From positions 1 to 6,234 of the forward strand of contig CAYFMF010000070.1 of the NCBI GenBank assembly GCA_964344135.1: a stretch of DNA of 6,234 bases. The letters run 5' to 3'. The translations under genes were made by a program, and so were the position numbers. Below, piece by piece: positions 1-6,234 of the stretch. The notes under the pieces are model-generated. The model saw nothing but the letters and a program-made list of their open reading frames with translations. It had not been told where the DNA came from and ran no database searches. Numbering within the stretch: position 1 is the first letter of the stretch; every line of letters begins with the position of its first letter. This DNA comes from Thiopontia sp964344135 (GTDB taxonomy: Bacteria > Pseudomonadota > Gammaproteobacteria > GCF-002020875).

Positions 1-434
1 TTGGTCTCCACCCTCTCCCCCTCACCCCACTCCCCGGAGAAGCCCCCAACCCCTGTTTTTGATACTACCCGATGGCAGGGGATGAGCAGTGGAATGGGGT
101 TGTTGCGACAGGCACCCCCAACCGCCCGTGGACTGCTTCCCAGTTGCGCTGCCAGTTCGCCATAGGTGGCCACACCACCCAGAGGGATCTGCCGCAGAGC
201 CTGCCACACCTTTTGTTGAAAAGGGGTTCCTGATGGCCGACAGGGGATCGACTGAAGCGAGGTCGGGCTCTGAAAATAGTGGATGATAGAGCGTTCAACC
301 TGGCGCAGCAGCGACTCCCTCACCCCCTCTTTCTCTTCAAACGACTGCCACTGAAAATCGACCTGGGTAACCGCCCCCTGGTCAACCTGGAGACGAACCC
401 CTCCAATTGGCGAGTTGATGATGCAGGCGTTCAT
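1..434 (-). CDS. ogt: O6-alkylguanine-DNA alkyltransferase (Ogt/MGMT family), 3' end outside window
   Basis: Suicide DNA-repair protein that transfers an alkyl group from O6-alkylguanine or O4-alkylthymine to its own cysteine. I translated the minus strand from the ATG at 434; 144 codons run to the window edge with no stop. The motif IPCHRVV holds the acceptor Cys120. The arginine finger is Arg103, 17 residues before it, the same spacing as human Arg128 and Cys145. TPFQQKVWQAL (70-80) and the helix-turn-helix start VATYGELA (88-95) are typical of the family, and GGFSG (130-134) follows the active site. About 20 C-terminal residues should lie beyond the edge. An in-frame TGA at 452-450 lies 18 bases upstream of this ATG, so no longer start is possible. 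No good Shine-Dalgarno is visible: GGTGAG lies about 14 bases upstream. Tyr91 to Arg103 is two residues shorter than in human MGMT or E. coli Ogt. The acceptor Cys argues against an alkyltransferase-like (ATL) protein. Confidence 0.93.
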   Translation of the reverse strand, partial: MNACIINSPIGGVRLQVDQGAVTQVDFQWQSFEEKEGVRESLLRQVERSIIHYFQSPTSLQSIPCRPSGTPFQQKVWQALRQIPLGGVATYGELAAQLGSSPRAVGGACRNNPIPLLIPCHRVVSKTGVGGFSGEWGEGERVET

Positions 435-465
435 AAGAGGCTGGCAGGCTCACCCCCCCAAAATG

Positions 466-495
466 AAAAACCCCTGCGGAATCTCCGACAGGGGT
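466..495 (-). terminator. Rho-independent terminator downstream of ssb
   Basis: Read on the minus strand, ACCCCTG (495-489) pairs with CAGGGGT (476-470). After one bulged T at 488, CGGA (487-484) pairs with TCCG (480-477) around a three-base GAT loop. A run of five T (470-466) follows. It begins 27 bases after the ssb stop codon and ends 31 bases before the ogt start. It therefore closes the transporter-ssb transcript and separates it from ogt. Confidence 0.85.
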
Positions 496-521
496 CTCCA
501 TGGGCCGCTCCAGGGTGCGAT

Positions 522-971
522 CTAGAACGGGATATCGTCATCCAGGTCATCCATTGCCGGGGCCGGAGCTGGAGCAGCAGCTGCCGGTTTTGCCCCTCCT
601 CCATCAAAGCTGGAGGCCCCACCGGAACGGCTGTCGAGCATCTGCATGGTGCCGTTGATATCGACCACCACCTCGGTGGTGTAGCGGTCCTGACCACTCT
701 TGTCCTGCCACTTGCGGGTCTGTAGCCGCCCCTCAATGTAGACCTGAGATCCTTTTTTCAGATACTCGGCGGCGATCTCCGCCAGTTTTCCAAAGAAAAC
801 CACGCGGTGCCACTCGGTGCGATCCTGACGCTCCCCGGTATTCTTGTCCTTCCAGCTGTCGGTGGTTGCAACCGAGATATTGGTGATTGCCCGCCCGTCT
901 GCGGTATAGCGCACATCCGGGTCCTGCCCCAGATTTCCGACCAGAATGACTTTATTGACTCCTCTTCCCAT
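522..971 (-). CDS. ssb: Single-stranded DNA-binding protein SSB
   Basis: Homotetrameric protein that coats single-stranded DNA in replication, recombination and repair and recruits partner enzymes through its C-terminal tip. The 149 residues contain an OB-fold domain (about 1-112) opening with RGVNKVILVGNLGQDP. Trp40, Trp54, Phe60 and Trp88 match, in position, the DNA-stacking residues of E. coli SSB. A short Gly/Ala/Pro-rich linker (about 114-139) leads to the acidic tip MDDLDDDIPF, whose DDDIPF end is the classical partner-binding peptide. The protein is shorter than the 178-residue E. coli one, and the difference lies in the linker. The ATG at 971 has GAGGGG nine bases upstream (986-981) and AGGAAG directly before it. 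The gene starts 53 bases after the transporter stop, with no terminator between, so co-transcription is likely; an additional promoter in that AT-rich gap cannot be excluded. A hairpin terminator follows the stop codon. Confidence 0.98.
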   Translation of the reverse strand: MGRGVNKVILVGNLGQDPDVRYTADGRAITNISVATTDSWKDKNTGERQDRTEWHRVVFFGKLAEIAAEYLKKGSQVYIEGRLQTRKWQDKSGQDRYTTEVVVDINGTMQMLDSRSGGASSFDGGGAKPAAAAPAPAPAMDDLDDDIPF

Positions 972-1024
972 CTTCCTTTTCCCCTCTTCAATCCATTGCT
1001 ACTTGATTTAATCGATGTATGTTC

Positions 1025-2407
1025 TCATGCCGGGACAATTGCTTCCAGTGATTTTCGGTCCAGAAGCCCCTCGTTTACCTTCAGGTAGGCAACCCGGTCC
1101 TCCGCGATCACCACCGCCTCACTCACCCCCGGCACCCCAAGAAACTCTGCTGCCAACAGTGCCGCCTGTGCCTGATCCATCTCCCCTACACGCACCAGTC
1201 GGGTCTTCACCGCCTGTGGTCGCTCCATTCCGTTTGCAATCAACAGCCACAGCAGGGCGAGCCCGCCAGAGAAGAGGAAGACCGGTGCAATCTCCAGCCC
1301 ATCCGACCAGCCGAGAATCCAGCCACCGAGCAGCCCCCCCATGAAGGCCCCAAAAAACTGCGAGCTGGAGTAGAGCCCCATCGCTGTCCCCTTCTTGTCG
1401 ACCGGCGCCATCTTCGAGATCAGCGAGGGGAGCACCGCCTCCAGCAGATTGAATCCACTGAAGAAGAGCACCATGAAGAGCAGGATTCCCCAGAGTGTTC
1501 CGGACATCTGCCAGAGTCCAAACTGCGAGAGTGCAATCAATCCGACGGCAAGGGTGAAGATCTCCTTCATCCTCCCCCTCTTCTCTGCCTGGATGATCAT
1601 CGGCACCATAAAGAGTACCGCAACCAGAACCACCCCCAGATAGACCATCCAGTGGTCGCCCGGATCCATTCCAGCATCCCGGAGGCCGATCGGGATCACC
1701 ACAAAGATGGCGGTCAGAATCAGATGGAGGGCAAAAATCCCGAAATTGAGCCGTAGCAGCTGGAAATCCCCCAACACTGTCCAGATCTGGGAGAGGTCTG
1801 CCTCTGCGTCATGGTGCATGTGGCTGTGGGTGGGTGTCGGCACCACACGAAACAGCATCACAAGAGCCAACAGGGCCAGCAGCGCGGTTAGCCAGAAGAT
1901 CCCGGAGACCCCAATCCAGCTATTGAGTACAGGCCCGAGAATCAGTGCCAGGGTAAAGGAGATACCGATACTCATCCCAAAGGTCGCCATCGCATGGGTT
2001 CGGTACTCCTCGCGGGTCAGGTCGGCCAGCAGTGCCATGGTGGCGGCGGCAATGGCCCCCGCCCCCTGGATTGCACGCCCGATGATGACCCCCTCAATGG
2101 TCGTGGCCATTGCGGCCACAACACTCCCCACTGCAAACAGCAGCAGCCCTGCAGCAATCACCCGCTTGCGCCCAAGCCGGTCCGAGAGCACTCCAAAGGG
2201 GATCTGCAGCAGTGCCTGGGTCAGGCCATAGATGCCGAGGGCAACACCCATCAACATCGGGGTTGCCCCGACAAAGCTCTCGGCATGGAGGGAGAGGACG
2301 GGAAGGAGCATAAAGAGGCCCAGCATCCGCATCGAGAAGATCCCTGCCAATGAACCGGCTGCCCTGCGCTCCGTGGGCAACATTCCCTGTTTTTCACTCT
2401 TCCTCAT
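1025..2407 (-). CDS. YajR-type major facilitator superfamily transporter with C-terminal ferredoxin-like domain
   Basis: Predicted 12-helix inner-membrane transporter of 460 residues; the substrate is unknown, as it is for E. coli YajR. The similarity to YajR runs throughout: TERRAAGSLAGIFSMRMLG at the N-terminus, IYGLTQALLQIPFG in helix 2, and MFS motif A GVLSDRLGRK (72-81) between helices 2 and 3. Further along come GRAIQGAGAIAAA in helix 4, LMALLADLTRE-like sequence after it, and GTAMGLYSSSQFFGAFMGGLLGGW in the second half. The last 67 residues (394-460) are soluble, with a beta-alpha-beta-beta-alpha pattern including LGVPGVSEAVVIAED. They match the YAM domain of YajR, a ferredoxin-like fold related to metal-binding domains, but there is no CXXC here. 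The central loop has a histidine cluster (HSHMHHD, 194-200). I chose the ATG at 2407 because GGAGG lies five bases upstream and the N-terminus then resembles YajR. A GTG at 2473 in the same frame would give 482 residues. The gene diverges from uvrA and precedes ssb. Confidence 0.9.
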   Translation of the reverse strand: MRKSEKQGMLPTERRAAGSLAGIFSMRMLGLFMLLPVLSLHAESFVGATPMLMGVALGIYGLTQALLQIPFGVLSDRLGRKRVIAAGLLLFAVGSVVAAMATTIEGVIIGRAIQGAGAIAAATMALLADLTREEYRTHAMATFGMSIGISFTLALILGPVLNSWIGVSGIFWLTALLALLALVMLFRVVPTPTHSHMHHDAEADLSQIWTVLGDFQLLRLNFGIFALHLILTAIFVVIPIGLRDAGMDPGDHWMVYLGVVLVAVLFMVPMIIQAEKRGRMKEIFTLAVGLIALSQFGLWQMSGTLWGILLFMVLFFSGFNLLEAVLPSLISKMAPVDKKGTAMGLYSSSQFFGAFMGGLLGGWILGWSDGLEIAPVFLFSGGLALLWLLIANGMERPQAVKTRLVRVGEMDQAQAALLAAEFLGVPGVSEAVVIAEDRVAYLKVNEGLLDRKSLEAIVPA

Positions 2408-2412
2408 CCAAT

Positions 2413-2417
2413 CCTCC
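2413..2417 (-). promoter_or_regulatory. Ribosome binding site that sets the transporter start
   Basis: Minus-strand GGAGG lies five bases upstream of the ATG at 2407. It is a consensus Shine-Dalgarno at workable spacing. The alternative GTG at 2473 directly abuts its GGAG, and the next in-frame ATGs (2428 upstream, 2383 downstream) have weaker or badly placed sites. Confidence 0.7.
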
Positions 2418-2482
2418 GGCTCTCTCATCCATGATGGGCGGCTCACTGGCACGCTCTTGTTCTGTTCACTCACCTCCGGCTC
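2413..2482. repeat. Ten-base direct repeat, two copies 60 bases apart
   Basis: CCTCCGGCTC on the plus strand (GAGCCGGAGG on the minus strand) occurs at 2413-2422 and again at 2473-2482. Each copy carries a Shine-Dalgarno core for the minus strand, one before the ATG at 2407 and one abutting the GTG at 2473. It may be chance or a small duplication; the flanks do not match. Confidence 0.6.
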
Positions 2483-2573
2483 AGTCCCGTTTCATGACGA
2501 TAGGGGTCGAGCTGAGATAAAAGTTGAGCTATATTATCAGGTTTTCCGGTTGCAAAAAGCCCTATCATCGATC

Positions 2574-5393
2574 ATGAACAAGATTCATATCCGTGGAGCC
2601 CGTACCCACAACCTCAAGAACATCAATCTCGATCTGCCACGAGAGAAACTGATTGTTCTGACAGGCCTCTCCGGGTCGGGCAAGTCCTCTCTTGCCTTTG
2701 ACACCATCTATGCAGAGGGGCAGCGCCGCTATGTGGAGTCGCTCTCCGCCTATGCCCGCCAGTTCCTCTCGGTGATGGAGAAGCCGGATGTGGACCATAT
2801 CGAGGGGCTCTCCCCGGCCATCTCCATCGAGCAGAAGTCCACCTCGCATAATCCACGCTCTACGGTCGGAACCGTTACCGAGATTCATGACTATCTGCGT
2901 CTGCTCTATGCCCGTGTCGGCACCCCCCACTGTCCACAGCATGAGACGGTTCTGGAGGCACAGCCGATCAGCCAGATGGTGGATCAGATCCTCGCGCTGC
3001 CTGAGGGGAGCAAGATCCTGCTGCTGGCACCACTGGTGCGGGGTCGCAAGGGAGAGCATCAGCAACTGCTGGAGGAGCAGCGTGCGCACGGTTACCTGAG
3101 GGTTCGGATCGACGGTGAGCTTCATCAACTGGAGCACCCCCCCACCCTGGATGGAAAGAGAAAGCACACCATCGAGGTGGTAGTGGACCGCCTCAAGGTG
3201 CGGCCCGATATCCGTCAGCGCCTGGCGGAGTCACTGGAGACGGCCATCGCACTCTCCGATGGCCTTGCATCCGTCTCGCTGATGGAGGAGCCGGAGAAGA
3301 CGCTGCTCTCCTTCTCCGCACACTTCAGCTGCCCGGAGTGTGGGTACAGCCTGGATGAGCTGGAACCACGCCTCTTCTCCTTCAATAATCCAGTCGGTGC
3401 CTGCCCCTCCTGTGAGGGGCTTGGGGTAGAGCAGTTTCTCGATCCCGAGCGGGTCGTCACCCATCCGGAGCTCCCCCTCTCCGGCGGCGCAATCCGCGGC
3501 TGGGACCGCAGGAATGCCTGGTACCACCAAACCCTGCGCTCACTTGCAGACCACTACCAGTTTGATCTGGAGACCCCCTTCAACCAGCTGCCAGGGAAGA
3601 TCCAGCAGATCATCCTCAATGGCTCCGGGGACGAGGTGGTCGAATTCAGCTACTTCAACAGCCGTGGCGGGGTGACACGGAAGGAGCATACCTTTGAGGG
3701 AATACTGCCCAATATGGAGCGCCGTTACCGCGAGACCGACTCCAGCTCGGTTCGGGAGGAGCTCTCCAAGTACCTCAACAGCCGCCCCTGCCCGGAGTGT
3801 GGCGGGAGCCGCCTCAGGGAGGAGGCACGACATGTCTTTATCGGAAACCACCCCCTGCATCAGATCAGCAGGCTCTCGATCGGAGAGGCCGCCCGTTTTT
3901 TTGAACAGCTGACCCTCCCCGGGTGGCGTGGGGAGGTGGCCACAAAGATCATCAAGGAGATCTCGGAACGGCTCGGCTTTCTGGTCAATGTCGGACTCAA
4001 CTACCTCTCCCTGGAGCGTAGTGCAGACACCCTGTCCGGTGGCGAGGCACAGCGGATCCGACTCGCCAGCCAGATTGGTGCCGGACTGGTGGGGGTGATG
4101 TATGTGCTGGATGAGCCCTCCATCGGACTCCACCAGCGTGACAACCAGCGCCTGCTCGACACCCTGATTCGCCTGCGTGATCTCGGAAATACCGTCATTG
4201 TGGTTGAGCATGACGAAGAGGCGATCCAGAGTGCCGACCATGTGGTCGATATCGGCCCCGGGGCGGGCACCCACGGAGGGCATATTGTGGCCCAGGGAAC
4301 CCCGCAGGAGGTGATGAGAAACCCGCAATCCCTGACCGGACAGTACCTCTCCGGGATTCGCTCCATCACCACACCACAAAGTCGAACCACACCAACAAAG
4401 GGGCAGCAGCTGGTCATCCAGAAGGCGAGTGGAAACAATCTGAAGTCGGTCAATGTGGCAATCCCTGCCGGGCTGATGGTCTGTGTCACCGGGGTCTCCG
4501 GATCGGGAAAATCGACCCTGATCAATGACACCCTCTACCGCTCCGTTGCCCAGCAACTCAACCGCTCAAAGGAGAGTCCCGCCCCACATGGGCAGATTGA
4601 CGGAATTGAGCTCTTTGACAAGATTGTCAATATCGATCAGAGCCCGATCGGACGTACCCCGCGCTCCAACCCGGCCACCTATACCGGGCTCTTCACCCCC
4701 ATTCGTGACCTCTTCTCGGGGACCGAGGAGTCGCGCGCCCGCGGCTATACCCCCGGTCGCTTCTCCTTCAACGTAAAAGGGGGGCGCTGCGAGGCCTGCC
4801 AGGGGGATGGGGTGATTCGGGTGGAGATGCACTTTCTGGCCGATATCTATGTCCCCTGTGATGTCTGCAAGGGGAAGCGCTACAATCGCGAGACCCTGGA
4901 GATCCACTACAAGGGGCGAAACATCCATGATGTGCTGGAGATGACCGTCGAGGAGGCCCGCACCTTCTTCGATCCGGTACCGGCGATCGCCAGGAAGCTG
5001 CAGACCCTGATGGATGTCGGGCTCAGCTATATCCGCCTGGGACAGAATGCGACCACCCTCTCCGGCGGCGAGGCACAGCGGATCAAGCTCTCCCGGGAGC
5101 TCTCCAAGCGGGATACCGGCAAGACCCTCTATATCCTGGATGAGCCCACGACCGGGCTCCACTTCCACGATATCGAGCAGCTGCTCCATGTTCTCCACCG
5201 CCTTCGTGACCACGGCAATACCATTGTGGTGATCGAACACAATCTGGATGTGATCAAGACCGCTGACTGGATTATCGACCTGGGGCCGGAGGGTGGCGCC
5301 GGTGGCGGCACCATTGTCGCCACCGGAACCCCGGAACAGGTATCAGAGAACCCGGACTCCCATACCGGACGGTTCCTGAGAGATCATCTGTAA
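2574..5393 (+). CDS. uvrA: Excinuclease ABC subunit UvrA
   Basis: Damage-sensing ATPase of nucleotide excision repair. A UvrA dimer, with UvrB, finds bulky DNA lesions, loads UvrB and then leaves. The 939 residues match the usual length (E. coli 940). The tandem ABC architecture is intact. Walker A of the first half is GLSGSGKS (31-38, Lys37), with signature LSGGEAQR (487-494) and Walker B Asp513 in VLDEPSIGLHQRD. Walker A of the second half is GVSGSGKS (640-647, Lys646), with signature LSGGEAQR (829-836) and Asp856 in ILDEPTTGLH. Zinc-finger cysteines are present at 253/256/277/280 and 739/742/762/765, and a further CPEC pair lies at 406-409. I placed the start at the ATG at 2574, because MNKIHIRGARTHNLKN aligns with the E. 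coli N-terminus. The open frame extends upstream to 2232, but that part lies antisense to the transporter gene and does not resemble UvrA. No clear Shine-Dalgarno precedes the start. Nothing is truncated or missing. Confidence 0.98.
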   Translation: MNKIHIRGARTHNLKNINLDLPREKLIVLTGLSGSGKSSLAFDTIYAEGQRRYVESLSAYARQFLSVMEKPDVDHIEGLSPAISIEQKSTSHNPRSTVGTVTEIHDYLRLLYARVGTPHCPQHETVLEAQPISQMVDQILALPEGSKILLLAPLVRGRKGEHQQLLEEQRAHGYLRVRIDGELHQLEHPPTLDGKRKHTIEVVVDRLKVRPDIRQRLAESLETAIALSDGLASVSLMEEPEKTLLSFSAHFSCPECGYSLDELEPRLFSFNNPVGACPSCEGLGVEQFLDPERVVTHPELPLSGGAIRGWDRRNAWYHQTLRSLADHYQFDLETPFNQLPGKIQQIILNGSGDEVVEFSYFNSRGGVTRKEHTFEGILPNMERRYRETDSSSVREELSKYLNSRPCPECGGSRLREEARHVFIGNHPLHQISRLSIGEAARFFEQLTLPGWRGEVATKIIKEISERLGFLVNVGLNYLSLERSADTLSGGEAQRIRLASQIGAGLVGVMYVLDEPSIGLHQRDNQRLLDTLIRLRDLGNTVIVVEHDEEAIQSADHVVDIGPGAGTHGGHIVAQGTPQEVMRNPQSLTGQYLSGIRSITTPQSRTTPTKGQQLVIQKASGNNLKSVNVAIPAGLMVCVTGVSGSGKSTLINDTLYRSVAQQLNRSKESPAPHGQIDGIELFDKIVNIDQSPIGRTPRSNPATYTGLFTPIRDLFSGTEESRARGYTPGRFSFNVKGGRCEACQGDGVIRVEMHFLADIYVPCDVCKGKRYNRETLEIHYKGRNIHDVLEMTVEEARTFFDPVPAIARKLQTLMDVGLSYIRLGQNATTLSGGEAQRIKLSRELSKRDTGKTLYILDEPTTGLHFHDIEQLLHVLHRLRDHGNTIVVIEHNLDVIKTADWIIDLGPEGGAGGGTIVATGTPEQVSENPDSHTGRFLRDHL

Positions 5394-5485
5394 TGGCATA
5401 GTCAGCTCTAATCCCCACAATAGATCAGAACATGTTTATGAGCACAACCATTAGCCAGGAGGTGATCGAGGGAAGACAGGTCGGG
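5394..5485. other. Spacer between converging uvrA and DUF2238 genes
   Basis: This 92-base gap separates the two stop codons. It should end transcription of both genes, but I see no GC-rich hairpin with a T run on either strand. The only symmetry is the eight-base palindrome AACATGTT (5430-5437). A 19-codon open frame from 5432 has no support as a gene. Confidence 0.6.
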
Positions 5486-6211
5486 TTATAGCTCATTCCT
5501 TGCGAGCTTCTCTCTCCTCAGTTTTCTGTTGAGCCGCAGGCTATCGGCCCATTCGCTTGAGAAATCCTTCTGCATGCGATAGTTGACAAGAGCGGTAATC
5601 GACATCGCGATCAGTGCCCCAAGAGTGGCCAGGGCCATATCCTTGTGGCCATCCCAGATATCGCCCTGGATGCCGAGAAAGGCCATCCCCAGATCACCAC
5701 CAAAGAGCTCAGCCGCAGCCCACTCAATCAGCTCAAAAGACATGGAGCTGGACATCGTCAGATCGAGCGGAAGGAAGTATCCCCAAAAACCCCGCACATT
5801 GGCCACATAGAGGAAAATCTCCCGAACCGGATAGGCGATCAGCAGCCCATAGGCAAAGTGGATGGCCCGGTCGAAGTGGTTCCGCTCCCACCCCATCAGC
5901 TCATTCAGGGTCGATCCGGTCAGTGACTGAAACCACTGATTGTAGGGCACCTCGGAGTAGGTGTAGTGTGCCCCGATCTCGTGCAGCCCAAGGAAGAGAA
6001 AGATCATCAGATAGGAGGTGTTGGAGAACGGAAACGATCTGCGCCCATAGAGCAGAATGGGAACCGCTATGATCACCAGAACATTCTCCAGCAGCCAGTC
6101 CTCCGGGTAGAGTGGATCGATCGCAAGCACAACCCACTCGACCAGAAAGAGAGAAAAGATCAGGTAAAATAGCCTGTTTGCTGTCAATGCCATGCTGTCC
6201 CAGTACCTCAT
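5486..6211 (-). CDS. DUF2238 (YjdF-family) inner-membrane protein, function unknown
   Basis: Integral membrane protein of 241 residues with about five or six hydrophobic segments, at roughly 12-30, 41-55, 67-80, 117-137, 143-168 and 193-211. I recognise the family from its motifs: GAHYTYSEVP (80-89), RNHFDRAIHF (110-119), FELIEW (159-164) and LGIQGDIWDGHKDM (179-192). No reaction or partner is established for the family that I know of. The histidines, aspartates and glutamates in these motifs (His77, Glu78, His82, His112, Asp114, His118, Glu160, Glu163, Asp184, Asp187, Asp191) lie next to membrane segments, which suggests metal binding or catalysis. That is inference. There is no cysteine. 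The C-terminus is a basic, probably cytoplasmic tail. I prefer the ATG at 6211, which has AGAAGG (6220-6215) upstream. An in-frame ATG at 6232 would add seven residues, and the frame is still open at the window edge, so a longer form cannot be excluded. It converges on uvrA. Confidence 0.88.
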   Translation of the reverse strand: MRYWDSMALTANRLFYLIFSLFLVEWVVLAIDPLYPEDWLLENVLVIIAVPILLYGRRSFPFSNTSYLMIFLFLGLHEIGAHYTYSEVPYNQWFQSLTGSTLNELMGWERNHFDRAIHFAYGLLIAYPVREIFLYVANVRGFWGYFLPLDLTMSSSMSFELIEWAAAELFGGDLGMAFLGIQGDIWDGHKDMALATLGALIAMSITALVNYRMQKDFSSEWADSLRLNRKLRREKLARNEL

Positions 6212-6214
6212 TTT

Positions 6215-6220
6215 CCTTCT
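6215..6220 (-). promoter_or_regulatory. Ribosome binding site supporting the DUF2238 start
   Basis: Minus-strand AGAAGG lies three bases upstream of the ATG at 6211, and GGGAG (6223-6219) lies seven bases upstream. This favours that start over the ATG at 6232, whose upstream region falls outside the window. Confidence 0.55.
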
Positions 6221-6234
6221 CCCAATCAGCATAC

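Larger units (their letters stand above)
2408..2573. promoter_or_regulatory. Divergent promoter region between the transporter gene and uvrA
   Basis: This region must drive transcription in both directions, and its AT-rich core is at about 2516-2540. For uvrA, a possible -10 is TATATT (2530-2535), with a poor -35 TCGAGC (2507-2512) 17 bases upstream, giving a leader of about 30 bases. On the minus strand, TTGCAA (2555-2550) and TATAGC (2533-2528) are 16 bases apart and could serve the transporter-ssb unit. Both assignments are by eye and weak. No CTGT-N8-ACAG LexA box is visible. The uvrA ATG has no recognisable Shine-Dalgarno in the 20 bases before it. Confidence 0.4.

Noticed and set aside
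65..298. A 77-codon minus-strand frame over the alkyltransferase region
   Set aside because: It is a frame-shifted shadow. The correct frame from 434 carries PCHRV and the full family pattern without interruption, so there is also no frameshift mutation in ogt.
279..725. A 148-codon plus-strand frame over ogt, the terminator and ssb
   Set aside because: It runs antisense to ssb and ogt, crosses the terminator, and resembles no protein I know.
2524..2540. Possible SOS (LexA) box near the uvrA promoter
   Set aside because: TTGA and TCAG half-sites with 11 bases between TTG and CAG do not fit CTGT-N8-ACAG.
2232..2573. A 114-residue N-terminal extension of the uvrA frame
   Set aside because: It lies antisense to the transporter gene and across the divergent promoter region. 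It does not resemble UvrA, whose homologues begin at the equivalent of the ATG at 2574.
2565..3167. A 200-codon open frame antisense to the 5' part of uvrA
   Set aside because: It overlaps the invariant Walker A region of uvrA and has no recognisable domain.
3540..4556. A 338-codon open frame antisense to uvrA
   Set aside because: It overlaps well-conserved uvrA entirely, has no recognisable domain, and is the kind of open antisense frame that GC-rich coding sequence produces.
4566..5240. A 224-codon open frame antisense to uvrA
   Set aside because: Same reasons: fully inside uvrA, no known motif, and composition mirrors the codon bias of the plus strand.
5432..5491. Short plus-strand frame of 19 codons downstream of uvrA
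   Set aside because: Too short, no Shine-Dalgarno, no known family, and it runs into the end of the DUF2238 gene.
5394..5500. A bidirectional terminator between uvrA and the DUF2238 gene
   Set aside because: I looked for a GC-rich stem with flanking T runs on both strands and found only a short AT-rich palindrome.

Overview
The window looks like ordinary chromosome from a gammaproteobacterium. It is moderately GC-rich, densely packed with genes, and its SSB, UvrA and YajR-type transporter all read very like the gammaproteobacterial proteins. The order ssb - MFS transporter - divergent uvrA is, from memory, the same as in Pseudomonas (PA4232-PA4234). I cannot name the genus. I see no mobile element, RNA gene, CRISPR array or sign of horizontal transfer.

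Layout from left to right: (1) a 3'-truncated O6-alkylguanine-DNA alkyltransferase gene (ogt-type) on the minus strand, running off the left edge; (2) a strong intrinsic terminator on the minus strand; (3) ssb, minus strand; (4) a YajR-type MFS transporter gene, minus strand, 53 bases upstream of ssb and probably co-transcribed with it; (5) a divergent intergenic region of 166 bases that must hold the promoters of both directions; (6) uvrA, plus strand, complete at 939 residues; (7) a 92-base spacer between converging genes; (8) a DUF2238/YjdF-family inner-membrane protein gene, minus strand, complete if my preferred start is right.

Three of the five genes act on DNA damage: UvrA recognises bulky lesions, SSB coats single strands exposed in repair and replication, and Ogt removes alkyl groups directly. 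No LexA box was recognisable by eye upstream of uvrA or ssb. The transporter and the DUF2238 protein have no obvious link to repair. No gene-free stretch exceeds 300 bases. I do not see an undescribed system here. The least understood item is the DUF2238 protein, whose conserved His, Asp and Glu residues beside its membrane segments look like an uncharacterised active site.
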